Positions 37,230-47,489 of a stretch of 64,000 nt of DNA are shown here, piece after piece. The notes below the pieces were generated by a model, which saw nothing but the letters and a program-made list of their open reading frames with translations, was not told the DNA's origin and made no database searches. The stretch lies in contig NZ_RWKW01000071.1 in assembly GCF_003970795.1 (NCBI RefSeq), forward strand, positions 20,382 to 84,381. The letters run 5' to 3'. A program made the translations under genes and the position numbers. The stretch's first letter is position 1. Each line of letters starts with the position of its first letter. The DNA is from Aquibium carbonis (GTDB lineage Bacteria; Pseudomonadota; Alphaproteobacteria; Rhizobiales; Rhizobiaceae).

Positions 37230-40200
37230 CTACTTCTTGAGCTGGTCCCGCAAGGCGGCGAGCTTGGCGAAAGGCGAATCCGGGTCGAACTTCACCGGCC
37301 GTTCCTCGCGCGGCGTCTGCTGGAAGGCAGGACGGCGATCGCCCCGATCCCCCTTGGGACCCCGGTCGCGCTCCGGCTTGCCGCCAGGCCCGCCCCGGCC
37401 GGGCCGGTCGCCGCGAGGACGGTCGCCCCCGGGCTTGTCGCCCTTCTCCCTGAAGCGGTTCTCGAACCGGCCCTTGCCGCCCTCGGCCGAACGGCCGGCC
37501 GGGCGCTCGCCCTGACCTTCACGCGGCTGACCCGGACGCGGCTGCCTCTCGCGGGCTGCCTGTCCTTCGCGCGGCTGCCCCTCGCCCGCCTGCCCGTCGC
37601 GGGGCTGGCCGCGGCGGCCGCGGTTGCGATTGTCCTGGCGCTGCCGGTCGCCGAAGCGGCCAGGCCGCCACAGCATGATCGGCTTTTCTTCCTCGACCGG
37701 TTCGGCCGGCTCCTCGGGCGCGGCCGGCGCAGCAGTCTCTCTGGCGCCGGTCTCGGCGGGGGCAGCGCTTTCGGGCGCCTGATCGGCAACGGCCTCGACG
37801 GCTGCCTCGCCCAGGGACTGGGGCTGATCCTCACCTTCTCCGAGCGCGGCCGCAGCCGCCTCCACGAGCGGCTCGACGGCGGCGGCCGGTCGTTCGACCT
37901 CGGCGGCAACGGCCGATGACGCCAACGTCTCGTCGTTTCCGTCAATACCTTCCGCGGCGTCGGCGTCCGGCGTCGGCGCAGCGTCCTCGACGGCAGGCGA
38001 TGCACCCGCATGGTCCGCAGCGATGTCGGCAGCGACATCGCCGAGTGATTGCGGCTCGCCTCCGGTATCATCGCCCAGGGCGGCGGTTGCCGCGTCCGAT
38101 GCAGGGGCAAAGGCTGTGGCTGTGGCTGTGGCTGTGGCTGTGGCAGCCTCGGCCGCCGCCTTTCGGCGTGCAAGCTCGGCCTCGGCCGCCGCACGCGCGG
38201 CCTGATCGAGGCTTTCGAGCCTGGCCTTGACCTCGGCGGCGGGTTTGGCTTCACCGCGATAGCCGAGCCCGCGGAGGATCTCCTCCATGTCGTCGGCGGT
38301 CGCGCCCAGGATCGACATCATCGCCGGCGTCACGACGAAGGCAGCGCCGTCGAAGCCGCCTTCCGGCCGCGATCCGGTGCCTGGACGCCAGGCAAGCGCA
38401 GGACGGATCAGATCCGCGAGGCGCTCCAGGATGTCGACGCGCACGGCACGGCGGCCGAGCAGCCGATACCCGGCGAGGCGATAGAATTCCGTCGCGAAGG
38501 TCGGATCGACCACCAGCGACGTGCGGCCGGTCGACAACGCGTTGACCACGTCGCCGAACCCCGGCTTGTCCTTGCCGTCATTGGCAAGCGCCCAGAGCAG
38601 CGTCAGCAGCCCGGCCGGACCCGGCTTCAGGAGTGCGGGCAGGAAGACGTGATAGGCTCCGAAACGCACGCCAAGCCGGCGCAGTGCGGCGCGGGCTTCC
38701 TGGTCGAGCGACTTCACGTCGTCGGCGACGTCGCGGCGATTGAGGATCCCGAGATTTTCGAGCAGCCGGAACGCCACCCCGCGCGCAATGCCGGACAGCT
38801 GCTCGGCGTTCTTCAGGTCGGCGAGCGGCTTGAGCAGCGTTTCCACCTGATAGGCGACATAGCGGTCGATCCGGGCGGCGACGCGGTCGCGCGACGGGCC
38901 CGTCAATTGCTCGTCGGCCAGAAGGATGGCGCGCGGCTTCAGCGTGTCTTCCCCGGACACCAGCGTGGCGACCGGCGCGCCGATCCAGCGCAGGACGCCG
39001 TCGGAGCCGAGCGCGAGATCGCCATTGGCGCAGGCGGCAAACCGCTCGGCGCGCGTCTCGAATTCCGTCGCGAGCGCCTTTTGCGCGGCTGTTCGGACCG
39101 CCTTGGCGTCCTCGCCGCCGGCAGACTGGTCTGCCGTAAAGCGAAAGCCTTGCAGCTCGCCGACGTGATGGCCTTCGACGAGCACCTCGCCGGCGGGGTT
39201 TATTTCTGCCTCAAGCATCGTATTTTCTCTCAGGCGCCTCATGAGCACGGATGTCCTGCGGTCAATGAAGCGTTTCGTCAACCGTTCATGCAGTGCATCG
39301 GAAAGTCTGTCCTCGATCTCGCGCGTTTTTTCCTGCCAGTGTGCCGGATCGGCCAGCCAGCCGGGCCGGTGCGAGACGAAGGTCCAGGTTCGGATCTGCG
39401 CGATCCGCTGCGATAGCGTATCGATGTCGCCTTCGGCTGACTCGGCGCGACGAACCTGTTCGGCCATGTAGGCCTCGTCGACATGACCGCGCCTGGCGAG
39501 ATCGGTGAAGATCGAGGCGATCAGGTCGGCGTGCTGTGCGGGTGCAATGCGCCGATAGTCGGGCAGCGCGCAGGCATCCCACAACAGCGCCACCCGCTGC
39601 GGCCGATCGGCAAGGTTGCGAATGTCCTCGTCGCGGCAGACGTGGTCCAGCGCCTGGGCATCGACGGCGGGCAGCGCCTTGGTCAGTCCCTCCACGGGGG
39701 CCGGCGTTTCGATCGACCGCTTCAGCGCGTCGAGGCTCGCATAGTCGAACTGCGCGGTACGCCACTGCAGCACGCGCACCGGCTCGAAATCATGTCCCTC
39801 GATCTTCTCGACCAGTTCCTCGTCGAGCGGATCGACCTGGCCGGTGACGCCGAAGGTGCCGTCGCGCAGGTGGCGGCCGGCGCGGCCGGCGATCTGACCG
39901 AGCTCGGCCGCCGTCAGGTCGCGATACTGGAAGCCGTCGAACTTGCGGTTCTGGGCGAAGGCGACGTGATCGACGTCGAGGTTCAGGCCCATGCCGATGG
40001 CATCGGTCGCCACCAGGAAGTCGACGTCGCCCGACTGGTAGATCTCGACCTGCGCATTGCGGGTGCGCGGCGACAGCGCGCCGAGCACGACCGCAGCCCC
40101 GCCGCGCTGGCGGCGGATCAGTTCGGCGATGCCGTAGACCTCGTCGGCCGAGAAGGCGACGATGGCCGAACGGCGCGGGAGGCGCGTGATCTTCTTGGAG

Positions 40201-40697
40201 CCCGCATAGGCGAGGTGAGACATGCGCGGGCGGGTGACGACGGAGATGCCCCGCAGGAGCTTTTCGAGGATGCCCCGCATCGAGGCCGCGCCGAGCAGCA
40301 GCGTCTCGTTGCGCCCCCGCAGATGCAGGATCCGGTCGGTGAAGATGTGGCCGCGCTCGAGATCATTGGCGATCTGGACCTCGTCGATGGCGACGAAGGA
40401 GGCGTTGGTCTCGCGCGGCATCGCCTCGACGGTGCAGACGGAGTATCGCGCGCCGGGCGGCTGGATCTTCTCCTCGCCGGTGATGAGCGCCACGTTGGCG
40501 ACGCCGACCTTCTCGGCGACGCGGCCGTAGACCTCACGCGCCAGGAGCCGGAGCGGCAGACCGATGATGCCGGACTCGTGGGCAACCATGCGCTCGATCG
40601 CCAGATGCGTCTTTCCGGTGTTGGTGGGACCGAGAACGGCGGTCACGTCCCGACCGGACAGGATCAATGGCGATGACTTGTTGGGGTGCACGTTCAT
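37230..40697 (-). CDS. Suv3-like DEXH-box RNA helicase with low-complexity C-terminal tail
   Basis: A 1155-residue helicase of the mitochondrial Suv3 type. Walker A GPTNTGKT is at 23-30, motif II is AIDEVQ (about 109), and the helicase C motifs include FLVATDAIGMGLNLDVDHV and QIAGRAGRHL. The last 300 residues are disordered: an Ala/Thr/Glu-rich segment and then Arg/Gly/Asp/Gln repeats (GQPREGQ, GDRPGRGG) that look like RNA-binding arginine-rich repeats. ATG 40697 leads directly into the helicase. Probably unwinds structured RNA during decay or ribosome work; not tested here. First gene of the helicase-S4 operon. Confidence 0.92.
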   Translation of the reverse strand: MNVHPNKSSPLILSGRDVTAVLGPTNTGKTHLAIERMVAHESGIIGLPLRLLAREVYGRVAEKVGVANVALITGEEKIQPPGARYSVCTVEAMPRETNASFVAIDEVQIANDLERGHIFTDRILHLRGRNETLLLGAASMRGILEKLLRGISVVTRPRMSHLAYAGSKKITRLPRRSAIVAFSADEVYGIAELIRRQRGGAAVVLGALSPRTRNAQVEIYQSGDVDFLVATDAIGMGLNLDVDHVAFAQNRKFDGFQYRDLTAAELGQIAGRAGRHLRDGTFGVTGQVDPLDEELVEKIEGHDFEPVRVLQWRTAQFDYASLDALKRSIETPAPVEGLTKALPAVDAQALDHVCRDEDIRNLADRPQRVALLWDACALPDYRRIAPAQHADLIASIFTDLARRGHVDEAYMAEQVRRAESAEGDIDTLSQRIAQIRTWTFVSHRPGWLADPAHWQEKTREIEDRLSDALHERLTKRFIDRRTSVLMRRLRENTMLEAEINPAGEVLVEGHHVGELQGFRFTADQSAGGEDAKAVRTAAQKALATEFETRAERFAACANGDLALGSDGVLRWIGAPVATLVSGEDTLKPRAILLADEQLTGPSRDRVAARIDRYVAYQVETLLKPLADLKNAEQLSGIARGVAFRLLENLGILNRRDVADDVKSLDQEARAALRRLGVRFGAYHVFLPALLKPGPAGLLTLLWALANDGKDKPGFGDVVNALSTGRTSLVVDPTFATEFYRLAGYRLLGRRAVRVDILERLADLIRPALAWRPGTGSRPEGGFDGAAFVVTPAMMSILGATADDMEEILRGLGYRGEAKPAAEVKARLESLDQAARAAAEAELARRKAAAEAATATATATATAFAPASDAATAALGDDTGGEPQSLGDVAADIAADHAGASPAVEDAAPTPDADAAEGIDGNDETLASSAVAAEVERPAAAVEPLVEAAAAALGEGEDQPQSLGEAAVEAVADQAPESAAPAETGARETAAPAAPEEPAEPVEEEKPIMLWRPGRFGDRQRQDNRNRGRRGQPRDGQAGEGQPREGQAARERQPRPGQPREGQGERPAGRSAEGGKGRFENRFREKGDKPGGDRPRGDRPGRGGPGGKPERDRGPKGDRGDRRPAFQQTPREERPVKFDPDSPFAKLAALRDQLKK
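38112..38144 (-). repeat. Hexanucleotide microsatellite in the helicase gene
   Basis: GGCTGT repeated five times plus GGC on the plus strand; on the coding strand this gives an Ala-Thr-Ala-Thr repeat. Unit loss or gain keeps the frame. Confidence 0.9.
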
Positions 40698-40881
40698 GAA
40701 CTGGAGTTGCGGCCTTTCGTGCCTAAGCCCCTAGACTGCGCCCCCGCAGGAATCCGGCCCGGCACGACCGGAACCACACGCCGCCGAGACATAGGGTCTC
40801 CGTCCCGGGATGACAATCTCAAATGTACGGCGCCCGAAGAGATTCGCTGCAACCGGAACGAGTCTGGAACGAAACGGCGAC

Positions 40882-40960
40882 GAATCGCTGACTCGATGCG
40901 ATTCATGCTTTGTTCGTCACATCATCTGGCGTTCGCCCTCGTCGTGGACACCAGATGATG
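40882..40960. ncRNA. Possible structured RNA: two hairpins in a 390-base intergenic gap
   Basis: Between the helicase start (40697) and the phbB stop (41088) there is no convincing gene, but two inverted repeats follow each other: GAATCGC/GCGATTC (40882-40904) and CATCATCTGG/CCAGATGATG (40920-40929 with 40951-40960). They could form part of a small RNA or be operators of the helicase promoter. No transcript evidence, so this is a weak call. Confidence 0.25.
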
Positions 40961-41037
40961 AATCTTTTGAATCACTTGCTCGCGGCCCATGTTTCCGGGA
41001 GGAGTCAAGGCCGCGATCCCCGTCAAGCGAAAAGAAA

Positions 41038-41070
41038 GGGCGGCGGGCCACTCTCGTGAGCCGGCCGCCC
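41038..41070 (-). terminator. Intrinsic terminator after phbB
   Basis: GGGCGGC pairs with GCCGCCC, with an inner GGC/GCC; on the minus strand the hairpin is followed by TTTCTTTTC, a good T-run. Confidence 0.75.
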
Positions 41071-41087
41071 TCTCGTTCCGGACAACC

Positions 41088-41810
41088 TCAGATGAAGTAC
41101 TGGCCACCGTTGGCACTGATGGTGGAACCGGTGATGAAGCCGGCTTCGTCGGAGACGAGGAAGACGACGCAGCGCGCGATCTCGGCCGCCTCGCCGAGGC
41201 GACCGACCGGAATCTGCGCGATGATGCTCTCGCGCACCTTCTCCGGCACCGCCATCACCATGTCCGTCCCAATGTAGCCGGGGCAGATCGCGTTGACGGT
41301 GATGCCGACGCGCGCGCCTTCCTGCGCAAGCGCCTTGGTGAAGCCGAGATCGCCGGCCTTGGCGGCGGAATAGTTCGCCTGCGCGAACTGGCCCTTCTGG
41401 CCATTGATCGACGAGATGGTGACGATGCGGCCGAACTTGCGCTCGCGCATGCCGTTCCAGAGCGGATGCGTCATGTTGAAGACGCCGTCCAGGTTGGTCC
41501 GCATGACGTCATTCCATTGTTCACGCGTCATGCGGTGGAACGGCGCATCGCGGGTGATGCCGGCATTGTTGATCAGCACGTCGACGGGGCCGAGATCGGC
41601 CTCGACCTGGGCGATGCCCGCCGCGCAGGCGTCGTAGTCGGCAACCGACCATTTGTAGGTCTTGATGCCCGTCTCGGCGGAGAACTTCGTCGCCGCCTCG
41701 TCATTGCCGGCATAGTTGGCCGCCACCGTGTAGCCCGCGTCCTTGAGCGCTACCGAAATGGCCGCGCCGATGCCGCGCGATCCCCCGGTGACGAGTGCTG
41801 TTCTTGGCAT
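41088..41810 (-). CDS. phbB: Acetoacetyl-CoA reductase
   Basis: A 240-residue SDR that reduces acetoacetyl-CoA to (R)-3-hydroxybutyryl-CoA with NADPH. TGGSRGIG (8-15), NNAG (81-84), catalytic Ser134, Tyr147 and Lys151 (SSINGQKGQFAQANYSAAKAG) and NAICPGYIGTDMV are as in PhbB. GGGAGGAG precedes ATG 41810. It lies after phbA with a 125-base gap that contains a large inverted repeat. Second step of PHB synthesis. Confidence 0.95.
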   Translation of the reverse strand: MPRTALVTGGSRGIGAAISVALKDAGYTVAANYAGNDEAATKFSAETGIKTYKWSVADYDACAAGIAQVEADLGPVDVLINNAGITRDAPFHRMTREQWNDVMRTNLDGVFNMTHPLWNGMRERKFGRIVTISSINGQKGQFAQANYSAAKAGDLGFTKALAQEGARVGITVNAICPGYIGTDMVMAVPEKVRESIIAQIPVGRLGEAAEIARCVVFLVSDEAGFITGSTISANGGQYFI

Positions 41811-41836
41811 ATCGTGTCTCCTCCCTGTGGTCAGAA

Positions 41837-41932
41837 GGCGAATAGCGAATGGCGAAAAGCGAATGGGGAAACCGCCCCGACGCATCCGCCCTTGTCTGTC
41901 CCCTATTCGCTATTCCCTATTCGCTATTCGCC
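41837..41932. repeat. Large imperfect inverted repeat between phbA and phbB
   Basis: Two 32-base arms (41837-41868 and 41901-41932) pair at 28 of 32 positions around a 32-base loop. Each arm is built of short GCGAATAG-like units. As RNA it would form a long hairpin between phbA and phbB, likely to influence processing or stability; it resembles rhizobial intergenic repeats but I cannot name the family. Confidence 0.75.
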
Positions 41933-41935
41933 AGT

Positions 41936-43123
<1,188 letters not shown>

Positions 43124-43431
43124 GGAATACTCCCTGGGTGCATGACCTGACGGCCGCTCGGGTATCGGCCCGACCAGCGCGTACCTTTCCGACTTTTCTT
43201 GCCCGTTCGTTGATCCGAGTCAAACCGGAAATGGAACGGGTCGAGATTGCGCCTCACGCATTCGTGGAATGCTCGGGGGCCGGCGACCCGTATCGTCCAT
43301 GACCGGGACACCCGGGCTCCTGCACTGCACAATTCGCTTTCATTTGGCCGGCTTTTGCGCATATCCTGACCACCGAGCAGGGTGCGGCTTGGCTTCAAGC
43401 CGTTGGATTTCGACAAAGCTGGGAGAGTCGC
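43124..43431. other. phbA-phaR divergent promoter region
   Basis: Contains both promoters. A TGCACTGCAC stretch (about 43320-43331) loosely resembles the GCAG/CTGC-type sites described for PhaR regulators, but the match is short. No small gene was found. Confidence 0.3.
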
Positions 43432-44040
43432 GTGGCAGCCAAGGACGATCCGGTGGTGATCAAGAAATATGCCAACCGACGCCTCTACAACACGGGTACA
43501 TCGACCTATGTGACGCTCGAGGATCTCGCCGAGATGGTGAAGAAGGGCGAGAACTTCAACGTTCAGGACGCCAAGTCCGGCGAGGACATCACCCATCCGG
43601 TCCTCACGCAGATCATCTTCGAACTGGAGAACAAGGACGGGCAGAACATGCTGCCCGTGTCGTTCCTTCGCCAGCTCATTTCCTTCTACGGCGACCAGAT
43701 GCAGATGGTCGTGCCGAGCTTTCTCGAACAGTCGATGATCGCCTTCGCCAAGGAGCAGGAGCGCTTTCGCGAACAGATGAAGTCGGCGCTGCCCCGGACC
43801 CCGATGGAAATGATGAACGTGGCAACGCCGATCAAGGCGCTGGAAGAGCAGGCCAGGCGGAACGTGGAGCTGTTCCAGAACGCGATGCGGATGTTCACGC
43901 CCTTTCCGCCGCAGAACGGTGGCGGCGCGCCGGCCGACGACGAGCCCCAGAAGGCGCCGGCGGGCCAAGGCACCGACGAACTGCGCGAACTGAAGGAACA
44001 GATCGCCGCCATGCAGCGAAAGATCGACAAGCTGGGCTGA
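43432..44040 (+). CDS. phaR: Polyhydroxyalkanoate synthesis repressor PhaR
   Basis: A 202-residue DNA-binding regulator. The conserved N-terminus VIKKYANRRLYNTGTSTYVTLEDLAEMVKKGENFNVQDAKSGEDITHPVLTQII is the PHA accumulation-regulator domain, followed by a coiled-coil-prone C-terminus. PhaR senses PHB granules and represses phasin and synthesis genes. GTG 43432 is used because GGGAGAG lies upstream. It is divergent from phbAB, the standard arrangement. Confidence 0.95.
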   Translation: MAAKDDPVVIKKYANRRLYNTGTSTYVTLEDLAEMVKKGENFNVQDAKSGEDITHPVLTQIIFELENKDGQNMLPVSFLRQLISFYGDQMQMVVPSFLEQSMIAFAKEQERFREQMKSALPRTPMEMMNVATPIKALEEQARRNVELFQNAMRMFTPFPPQNGGGAPADDEPQKAPAGQGTDELRELKEQIAAMQRKIDKLG

Positions 44041-44080
44041 AACGCCTTTCGTCGATGCCGGACCTCGGCAACGGACCGGA

Positions 44081-45670
44081 CTACCAGCCCAGGGCGCAGC
44101 CGTCCTTGCGCGGATCGGAACCGCCGATCAGAAAACCGCTCGCGTGGTCGATGGCGATGATCTGGCTGCCGCCGAGCGGCGCCTGCGCATCCACCACCTT
44201 GTGCCCCTTCGCCGCGAGCTCCGAGCGCACGGCCTGCGAAATCCCGGTTTCCGCTTCCAGCACCTGCTCGTCGTCGCCCCAGAAGAGCCTCGGCCAGTCG
44301 ATCGCCATCTGCGGGTCCATGTCGTGGTCGAGCATGTTCGACAGCACGAGCGCATGGCCCATCGGCTGGTAGGCGCCCCCCATCACGCCGAAGGATATGG
44401 ACGGGCGACCGTCCCTCATCGCCATCCCCGGGATGATCGTGTGCATGGGACGCTTCGACGGGCCGATTTCGTTCGGGTGGCCCTCCACGACGGAGAAGCA
44501 GGCGCCGCGGTTCTGCAGGGCGATGCCGGATTCGGGCGTCACCACCCGCGAACCGAAGCCGGAGTAGAGCGAGTTGATGAAGGACACGGCGCGGCGATCG
44601 CGATCGACCACCGTGAGGTAGACGGTATCGGCGTTCGGCAGCGGCGGCAAAGACAGCGCCTCGTTGCGCCTGTGAGGATCGAAGCTGCCGGCGAGCGTTT
44701 CCGTCAAGGCCGGAGACAGGAACTGCCCGACGGTGCCGGCCATGAAGGACGGATCCCCCACTTCGCGGTCGCGAACCGCGTAGGCGAGCCTGGCGGCTTC
44801 GATCATCAGGTGATGGCGCTCCGCGCTGCCGGGCGCCAGCCGGTCGACCCCGAGCGCCGTCATCAGGTTCAGGATGATCAGGGCGGTCACGCCCTGCCCG
44901 CTCGGCGGGATCTCGTGGATGGTGTGGCCGCGATACTCCGTCGTGATCGTGCCGACCCAGTCGGCCGTCACCGCGGCGAGGTCGGCCTCGTCGAGAAACC
45001 CGCCCTTTGTCTGGACGGTGCGGGCAATCTCGGCGGCGATGTCCCCTTCGTAGAAGGCCCGCGACCCTTCGCGGGCGATCCTGCGCAAGGTGTGCCCCAA
45101 GGCGGGGAGCTTCAGCCGGGAAAGCATCGCGGGCGCCTGCCCGTCGACCAGATAGTGCCGGCGCCCGCCTTCGTCGGCGGCGAGATCGCCGACATGGCGC
45201 TGCCAGTCCCAGGCGACGCGCGGGTGGATGGCGAAACCTTCCTCCGCATAGCGGATCGCGTCGGTGAAGAGCGCGTCGAAACCCCGCGTGCCGAAGCGAT
45301 GCGCGAGCGCCTCCCAGGCCTTGATCGCGCCGGGCACGGTGATCGTATGCGGGCCGTGGCTGGGAACCTTGGAGAAGCCCCGTTCGCGATACCAGCCGGG
45401 CTGCGCGCGCGCTGCCGACCGACCGGATCCGTTCAGCCCATGCACGGACCCGTCGGGCTCGGCCAGGATGACGAAGCAGTCGCCGCCGATGCCGGTCATG
45501 TGCGGCTCGACCACGGCAAGGACCGCGCTTGCCGCGATCGCCGCATCCACCGCGTTGCCGCCGTCGCGCAGAACCGACAGCGCGGTCGCCGTGGCGAGCG
45601 GATGCGACGTCGCAGCCATTCCGTTCTCGGCGATCACCGGCGAACGTCCGGGAAGGTCGAAATTGCGCAT
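44081..45670 (-). CDS. ggt: Gamma-glutamyltransferase
   Basis: A 529-residue Ntn-hydrolase that is normally cut into two subunits. The nucleophilic Thr349 begins the small subunit in NADTVYLTVVDRD, matching the TTHFSVVD position of the family; the C-terminal block SIAFGVMGGAYQPMGH and PRLF are also present. No signal peptide is visible, unlike the E. coli periplasmic enzyme, so it may be cytoplasmic like the YwrD group. Acts on glutathione or other gamma-glutamyl compounds. Located between phaR and the small membrane protein gene. Confidence 0.9.
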   Translation of the reverse strand: MRNFDLPGRSPVIAENGMAATSHPLATATALSVLRDGGNAVDAAIAASAVLAVVEPHMTGIGGDCFVILAEPDGSVHGLNGSGRSAARAQPGWYRERGFSKVPSHGPHTITVPGAIKAWEALAHRFGTRGFDALFTDAIRYAEEGFAIHPRVAWDWQRHVGDLAADEGGRRHYLVDGQAPAMLSRLKLPALGHTLRRIAREGSRAFYEGDIAAEIARTVQTKGGFLDEADLAAVTADWVGTITTEYRGHTIHEIPPSGQGVTALIILNLMTALGVDRLAPGSAERHHLMIEAARLAYAVRDREVGDPSFMAGTVGQFLSPALTETLAGSFDPHRRNEALSLPPLPNADTVYLTVVDRDRRAVSFINSLYSGFGSRVVTPESGIALQNRGACFSVVEGHPNEIGPSKRPMHTIIPGMAMRDGRPSISFGVMGGAYQPMGHALVLSNMLDHDMDPQMAIDWPRLFWGDDEQVLEAETGISQAVRSELAAKGHKVVDAQAPLGGSQIIAIDHASGFLIGGSDPRKDGCALGW

Positions 45671-45701
45671 GAAATGCCCCGATCGGTTTCTGCGGCCGCG
45701 A

Positions 45702-46103
45702 TCAGTTGAAGCTGACGTCGCGACCCGCCGCCCGGATGGAAACGGAGAAGCCCGCGATCAGGTCGATGAAGGCGATGACCATGAGGATGAAGAACACGGA
45801 ATGCGCAGCCTGCTCGACGAGCAGGAACTCGACGATGTAGGCCACGAACACGAAGGTGGACAGCAGGTGGTCGATCACCGAGGCGTTCGAGGTGCGCGTC
45901 GACTTCATGATCTCGATGAAGAGCAGGAAGAGCGCAACCACGACCAGAAGGTCGCCGAGCGTCAGCGCGAAGGACCCGCCCGACATCATCGGAATGGCAA
46001 AGAGCACCTGCTCCCACGGGCCGGCAGGCCCCCCGCCCAGCACCCCGGTGAGCCCCAGGTTGAACAGGATGAAGGGGATGATGAGCAGCGGGACGATCGC
46101 CAT
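45702..46103 (-). CDS. Conserved membrane protein (133 aa)
   Basis: A 133-residue protein with about four hydrophobic helices: AIVPLLIIPFILFNLGLTG, FALTLGDLLVVVALFLLFIEI, LLSTFVFVAYIVEFLLV and SVFFILMVIAFIDLIAGFSVSI. ATG 46103 has GGAAG about 8 bases upstream; a GTG start at 46133 would add ten residues. I recognise the pattern from alphaproteobacterial hypothetical proteins but no function. It lies upstream of ggt in the same direction (31-base gap), so co-transcription is possible. Confidence 0.7.
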   Translation of the reverse strand: MAIVPLLIIPFILFNLGLTGVLGGGPAGPWEQVLFAIPMMSGGSFALTLGDLLVVVALFLLFIEIMKSTRTSNASVIDHLLSTFVFVAYIVEFLLVEQAAHSVFFILMVIAFIDLIAGFSVSIRAAGRDVSFN

Positions 46104-46233
46104 GGCGCGCTTCCGGTTGGTGCGGTCGCGCACCGTATCGCGCAGCCGCGCCGCGTCAAGCCGGATCAGCCAATTGGATCGTCAGGGAGGCGTCGGTGGA
46201 GACTGGCCAGAACCCGGAGAGTCAAACGCAAAA

Positions 46234-46252
46234 GACCGGCACGAGGCCGGTC
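46234..46252 (-). terminator. Intrinsic terminator after rpmF
   Basis: GACCGGC and GCCGGTC, 5-base loop; on the minus strand followed by TTTTGCGTTTG. Confidence 0.8.
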
Positions 46253-46278
46253 CCGACTGCGTCGACTGAAGTCGTGGC

Positions 46279-46461
46279 TCAGCCTTCCTTGGGCTCCAGA
46301 ACCTGGCGGCCGCGATACATGCCCGTCTTCAGGTCGATGTGGTGCGGACGGCGCAGTTCGCCGGAATTCTTGTCCTCGACATAGGTCGGGGCCTTGAGCG
46401 CGTCGGCGGAGCGACGCATGCCGCGCTTCGACGGCGAGGTTTTCCTTTTGGGGACAGCCAT
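46279..46461 (-). CDS. rpmF: 50S ribosomal protein L32 (zinc-free type)
   Basis: A 60-residue protein beginning [18 protein letters not shown], the L32 signature. No cysteines remain, so it is the C-minus form that needs no zinc, as is L36 in this window. ATG 46461 is the family start; the upstream part of the frame is not conserved. It stands as a single gene with its own terminator. Confidence 0.95.
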   Translation of the reverse strand: MAVPKRKTSPSKRGMRRSADALKAPTYVEDKNSGELRRPHHIDLKTGMYRGRQVLEPKEG

Positions 46462-46566
46462 GGTACCTGCTCCATCATCGGTCAAAAGCCCGTCGCGCCC
46501 TCGGTGAAGGGCCGCAGCGACAGGCCGTCTTGTTAAAGTCGCGTGCCTATACACGCTCGCACGCCG

Positions 46567-46614
46567 CTTGGCCAGTCGCGCGGGCCAAATTTTTAGCCGC
46601 GCACTTGGCCAGTC
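46567..46614. repeat. Short direct repeat upstream of rpmF
   Basis: CTTGGCCAGTC occurs at 46567-46577 and again at 46604-46614; the 9-base part TGGCCAGTC appears a third time, inverted, at 46201-46209 on the other side of rpmF. Possibly chance in GC-rich DNA. Confidence 0.4.
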
Positions 46615-46617
46615 ACA

Positions 46618-47367
46618 TCACCGAACGCAGTTGACGTGGCTGCCCGCCTGCCGAGCCCGCCTCTCGATGATGTCGGCGAGGCGATTGAGGCCGGCGGTCG
46701 GCTTCGCCGGATTGCGCACGTGCGGATTGGGGAGAGTGACCGTCAGGAGAGCCGCCTGGCGCCGGGTGAGTTCGGACGCCGACCGGCCGAAATGGTGCCG
46801 TGCCGCGGCCTCCGCGCCATAGACGCCGGGCGCCCACTCGACGATGTTGAGGTAGATCTCGATGGTCCGTCGTTTCGGAACCACGAAATCGAACCCGATC
46901 GCCAGCGGCACTTCGAGCGCCTTGCGCACGAAGGACCGCCCCTGCCAGAGGTACAGGTTCTTGACCGTCTGCATGGTGATGGTCGATGCGCCGCGCGACG
47001 GTTCGCCCGACAGCGCATCGTCGATGACCGACGAGAGGGCGCCCCAGTCGATGCCGCCATGCGAACAGTAGAGTCCGTCCTCCGACATGATGACCGAGTG
47101 GACGAGCACCGGCTGGATATCCTCGAGGTCGACCCATTGCCGCTCATAGCCACGCATCATCACGAGATCGCGCAGCATCAGCGTCGAAACGGGATGGACG
47201 AACGGCAGCAGGCTGAGAAAGGTCAGCACCACCGGCACGAGCGCCAGGCCCAGTACCGCAAGCCCGCCGCGCCGCAGGTAGAGGGAAGCCCGCCCGCGCG
47301 TGCTCCCGGCCCTTCGGCGACCTTTACGGCCCTTCGCGGCCTTGGAATTGTTGTCTTGTGTGCTCAA
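46618..47367 (-). CDS. mtgA: Monofunctional biosynthetic peptidoglycan transglycosylase
   Basis: A 249-residue enzyme (with TTG 47367) that polymerises lipid II glycan strands. A single membrane anchor ([21 protein letters not shown]) is followed by the GT51 domain with [20 protein letters not shown] (catalytic Glu in SED), [16 protein letters not shown] and [20 protein letters not shown]. No ATG exists at the front. TTG 47367 has AGG 6 bases upstream; TTG 47424 would add 19 residues. It is divergent from the prenyl synthase gene. Confidence 0.9.
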   Translation of the reverse strand: MSTQDNNSKAAKGRKGRRRAGSTRGRASLYLRRGGLAVLGLALVPVVLTFLSLLPFVHPVSTLMLRDLVMMRGYERQWVDLEDIQPVLVHSVIMSEDGLYCSHGGIDWGALSSVIDDALSGEPSRGASTITMQTVKNLYLWQGRSFVRKALEVPLAIGFDFVVPKRRTIEIYLNIVEWAPGVYGAEAAARHHFGRSASELTRRQAALLTVTLPNPHVRNPAKPTAGLNRLADIIERRARQAGSHVNCVR

Positions 47368-47489
47368 ATCCAGCCTGACCGGGTCGTCTCTAGGCTGAAT
47401 AGAGTGAGCGGGCCGGTCATGCAACGCTGCAAATCCCCGTTCGTGCCGACCCGCTTGACCGGGGATGAATTTGCAGCCATCGCTCGCCC

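Noticed and set aside
38112..38144. Microsatellite as a phase-variation switch
   Set aside because: The unit is six bases, so slippage keeps the frame and cannot turn the gene on or off.
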